A stretch of DNA of 64,000 nucleotides from Burkholderia pyrrocinia. GTDB taxonomy: Bacteria; Pseudomonadota; Gammaproteobacteria; Burkholderiales; Burkholderiaceae. A program made the position numbers and the translations under genes. Every line of letters starts with the position of its first letter. Position 1 is the stretch's first letter. The stretch covers positions 930,001 to 994,000 of the forward strand of contig NZ_CP070978.1 in assembly GCF_018417535.1 (NCBI RefSeq), in the 5' to 3' direction. The notes beneath the pieces were generated by a model. The model had not been told where the DNA came from and did not search any database. It saw only the letters and a list, made by a program, of their open reading frames with translations. Shown piece after piece: positions 62,679-64,000 of the stretch.

Positions 62679-62688
62679 AACTTATACT
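62660..62688 (+). promoter_or_regulatory. sigma-70 promoter of the enoyl-CoA hydratase operon
   Basis: TTGAAC (62660-62665) and TATACT (62683-62688) are 17 bases apart, the same pair of hexamers as in the arginine operon promoter. Transcription would run into the enoyl-CoA hydratase and acyl-CoA dehydrogenase genes. Confidence 0.65.
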
Positions 62689-62709
62689 ATGCCGAAATGC
62701 GGTTCGCAA
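62681..62709 (-). promoter_or_regulatory. overlapping minus-strand promoter of the PotA-D-like operon
   Basis: Minus strand TTGCGA (62704-62709) and TATAAG (62681-62686) are 17 bases apart. Its -10 shares bases with the plus-strand -10, so polymerase can occupy only one direction at a time. Confidence 0.45.
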
Positions 62710-62765
62710 GTAGCGGCGACCCTTGCCGGCTCTGACACAACACGACACCCAACACCAAGGAGACA

Positions 62766-63563
62766 GTGATCAGCATGCGCATCGAGGACATCCGAATCGA
62801 ACGGCACGACGGCGTCGTGACCCTTCGCCTGAACCGCCCGGCGAAGCGCAATTCGCTCGCGCGGCCGCATCTCGACTTTCTTCGCGACACGCTCGACGCG
62901 CTCGCGAACGACCCGGCCGTGCGCTGCCTCGTGCTGACCGGCACGGGCAGCGCGTTCTGCGCGGGCGCGGACGTCGACGAATGGGCCGAGGCCGAGCGCA
63001 ACGGCGAACTCGACACCTACGGGTGGAGCGAGCGCGCGCACCGGTTCGTGCAAGCGCTGGCGGCCTTTCCGCGCCCCACCGTCGCGGCGCTGAACGGCTC
63101 GACGGTCGGCGCGGGCACCGACATCGGCTTCGCCTGCGACTTCCGCATCGCGAGCACGGCCGCGACGCTGCGCTGCGGCTATACGGGAATGGGCTACAGC
63201 CCCGACATGGGCGGAAGCTGGTTCCTGCCGCGTCTCGCGCGGCCCGACGTCGTGCGCCGCTTCATCTTCCTGAACGAACGCTGGAGCGCGCAGGACGCGC
63301 TCGCGGCCGGCCTCGTGTCCGAAGTCGTCGACGCCGACGCGTTCGCGCAGCACGTCGCCGCCTTCGCCGCGCGTCTCGCGCAAGGGCCGAGCGTCGCGTT
63401 CGGGCATGCCAAGGCGCTGCTCGCGCAGTCGCTCACGCACACCCTCGCCGAGCAGTTGTGCGGCGAGCTGGCAGCCTGCGTCGCTTGCGGTCACAGCGAG
63501 GATGGCAAGGAAGCACTTCGCGCGTCGGTCGAGGGGCGCGCACCTCATTTTGTCGGGAGATGA
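62766..63563 (+). CDS. enoyl-CoA hydratase/isomerase family protein
   Basis: The 265-residue crotonase-fold protein has LRLNRPAKRNSLARPHL, GSAFCAGADVDEWAEAE, LNGSTVGAGTDIGFACDFRIAS and GYSPDMGGSWFLPRLAR, where Asp rather than the usual second Glu lies in the catalytic loop, as in some isomerases and hydrolases. It opens with GTG at 62766; ATG at 62775 is an alternative, and AAGGAG is too near the first and far from the second to decide. It is first in an operon with an acyl-CoA dehydrogenase gene four bases downstream. Confidence 0.9.
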   Translation: MISMRIEDIRIERHDGVVTLRLNRPAKRNSLARPHLDFLRDTLDALANDPAVRCLVLTGTGSAFCAGADVDEWAEAERNGELDTYGWSERAHRFVQALAAFPRPTVAALNGSTVGAGTDIGFACDFRIASTAATLRCGYTGMGYSPDMGGSWFLPRLARPDVVRRFIFLNERWSAQDALAAGLVSEVVDADAFAQHVAAFAARLAQGPSVAFGHAKALLAQSLTHTLAEQLCGELAACVACGHSEDGKEALRASVEGRAPHFVGR

Positions 63564-63566
63564 TTC

Positions 63567-64000
63567 ATGGATTTTTCGCTGACCCATGAGCAGGAAATGC
63601 TGGTGTCGTCGCTGCGTCAGTTCGTCGAAAAGGAACTGCAGCCCCATGAATTCGCGGTCGACCGCGCGGACGACGTGCCGCCCGAACTCGCCGATTCGAT
63701 CCGCCGCAAGGCGATCGAGCTCGGCTTCTACGCGTTCAACATGCCCGAAAGCGCCGGCGGCCCGGGCCTCGACTACGTGACGCAGGCACTCGTCGAGCGC
63801 GAGCTCGGTCGCACGAGCTGGGCGCTGCACGTGTTCGTCGCGCGGCCGAGCAAGATCCTGATGGCGTGCAAGGGCGACCAGATCGAGCGCTACCTGAAAC
63901 CGGCCGTGCGCGGCGAGCGCGTGGACTGCTTCGCGCTGACCGAGCCGGGCGCCGGTTCCGACGCGATGGGCATCCGCACGCGCGCGGTGCGCGACGGCGA
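63567..64000 (+). CDS. acyl-CoA dehydrogenase, N-terminal part (cut by window end)
   Basis: The frame from ATG at 63567, with GGGAGATG upstream, is open to the window end (about 144 residues). It opens MDFSLTHEQEMLVSSLRQFV and reaches CFALTEPGAGSDAMG, the flavin-contact motif of acyl-CoA dehydrogenases. Such enzymes pass electrons to ETF, whose genes (etfBA) are 6 kb away on the other strand. The rest of the gene and operon lie beyond the window. Confidence 0.92.
   Translation, partial: MDFSLTHEQEMLVSSLRQFVEKELQPHEFAVDRADDVPPELADSIRRKAIELGFYAFNMPESAGGPGLDYVTQALVERELGRTSWALHVFVARPSKILMACKGDQIERYLKPAVRGERVDCFALTEPGAGSDAMGIRTRAVRDG

Noticed and set aside
1..64000. Insertion sequences, prophage, CRISPR array, rRNA or tRNA genes
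   Set aside because: No transposase, integrase or phage structural motifs, no regularly spaced repeats and no recognisable RNA gene were seen on either strand.

Overview
The window is GC-rich, densely packed and strongly codon-biased. Its gene content (LysR/TetR regulators, polar amino acid ABC systems, a pga biofilm operon with its own glmS, class III aminotransferases) fits a betaproteobacterial Burkholderia, most likely the B. cepacia complex; this is inferred from family resemblance, not a database match. I see no rRNA, tRNA, insertion sequence, prophage or CRISPR. 59 protein genes are called, the last one cut by the window end.

Layout. 1-11155: an AT-rich leader, two small unknown genes, then pgaABCD (poly-N-acetylglucosamine synthesis and export), a glmS paralogue that would supply amino sugar, and a secreted unknown protein in translational overlap with glmS. 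11441-12277: a cytochrome c fusion. 12294-16320: a probable 2-amino-thiazoline-4-carboxylate to cysteine operon with an orphan binding protein and a divergent LysR regulator. 16449-19869: an orphan ribbon-helix-helix protein, an acetyltransferase, then ahpC-ahpF closed by a clear terminator. 19920-24508: LysR regulator, YfcC-type carrier, M20 amidohydrolase and an unknown Ala/Pro-rich membrane-anchored protein. 24672-29881: a six-gene operon joining a Gln-type ABC importer to a C45 N-terminal-nucleophile hydrolase, a class III aminotransferase and a carboxymuconolactone-decarboxylase-like protein, behind a sigma-70 promoter with twin operator repeats. 30404-41496: a fused two-module ABC exporter, three regulators/transporters, alanine racemase, enoyl-CoA hydratase, and small membrane or lipoproteins.

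41675-46763 is the most unusual locus: five genes form a CheW-less, rewired chemosensory-type pathway. They are a HAMP-PAS-Hpt-HATPase membrane kinase, a separate MCP-hairpin protein, two CheX-type phosphatases (one with a degenerate receiver) that share the same C-terminal tail, and a CheY. A near-consensus sigma-28 promoter lies beside it on the other strand.

47157-55235 is an arginine transaminase (AruH/AruI) catabolic locus with its ABC importer and a divergent TetR repressor; a perfect inverted repeat overlaps the operon promoter. 55288-64000 holds a MarC-type protein, electron transfer flavoprotein etfBA, a flavodoxin-fold reductase and a spermidine/putrescine-type ABC importer, divergent from an enoyl-CoA hydratase/acyl-CoA dehydrogenase operon. 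The divergent promoters there overlap face to face and include a site resembling the TetR operator.
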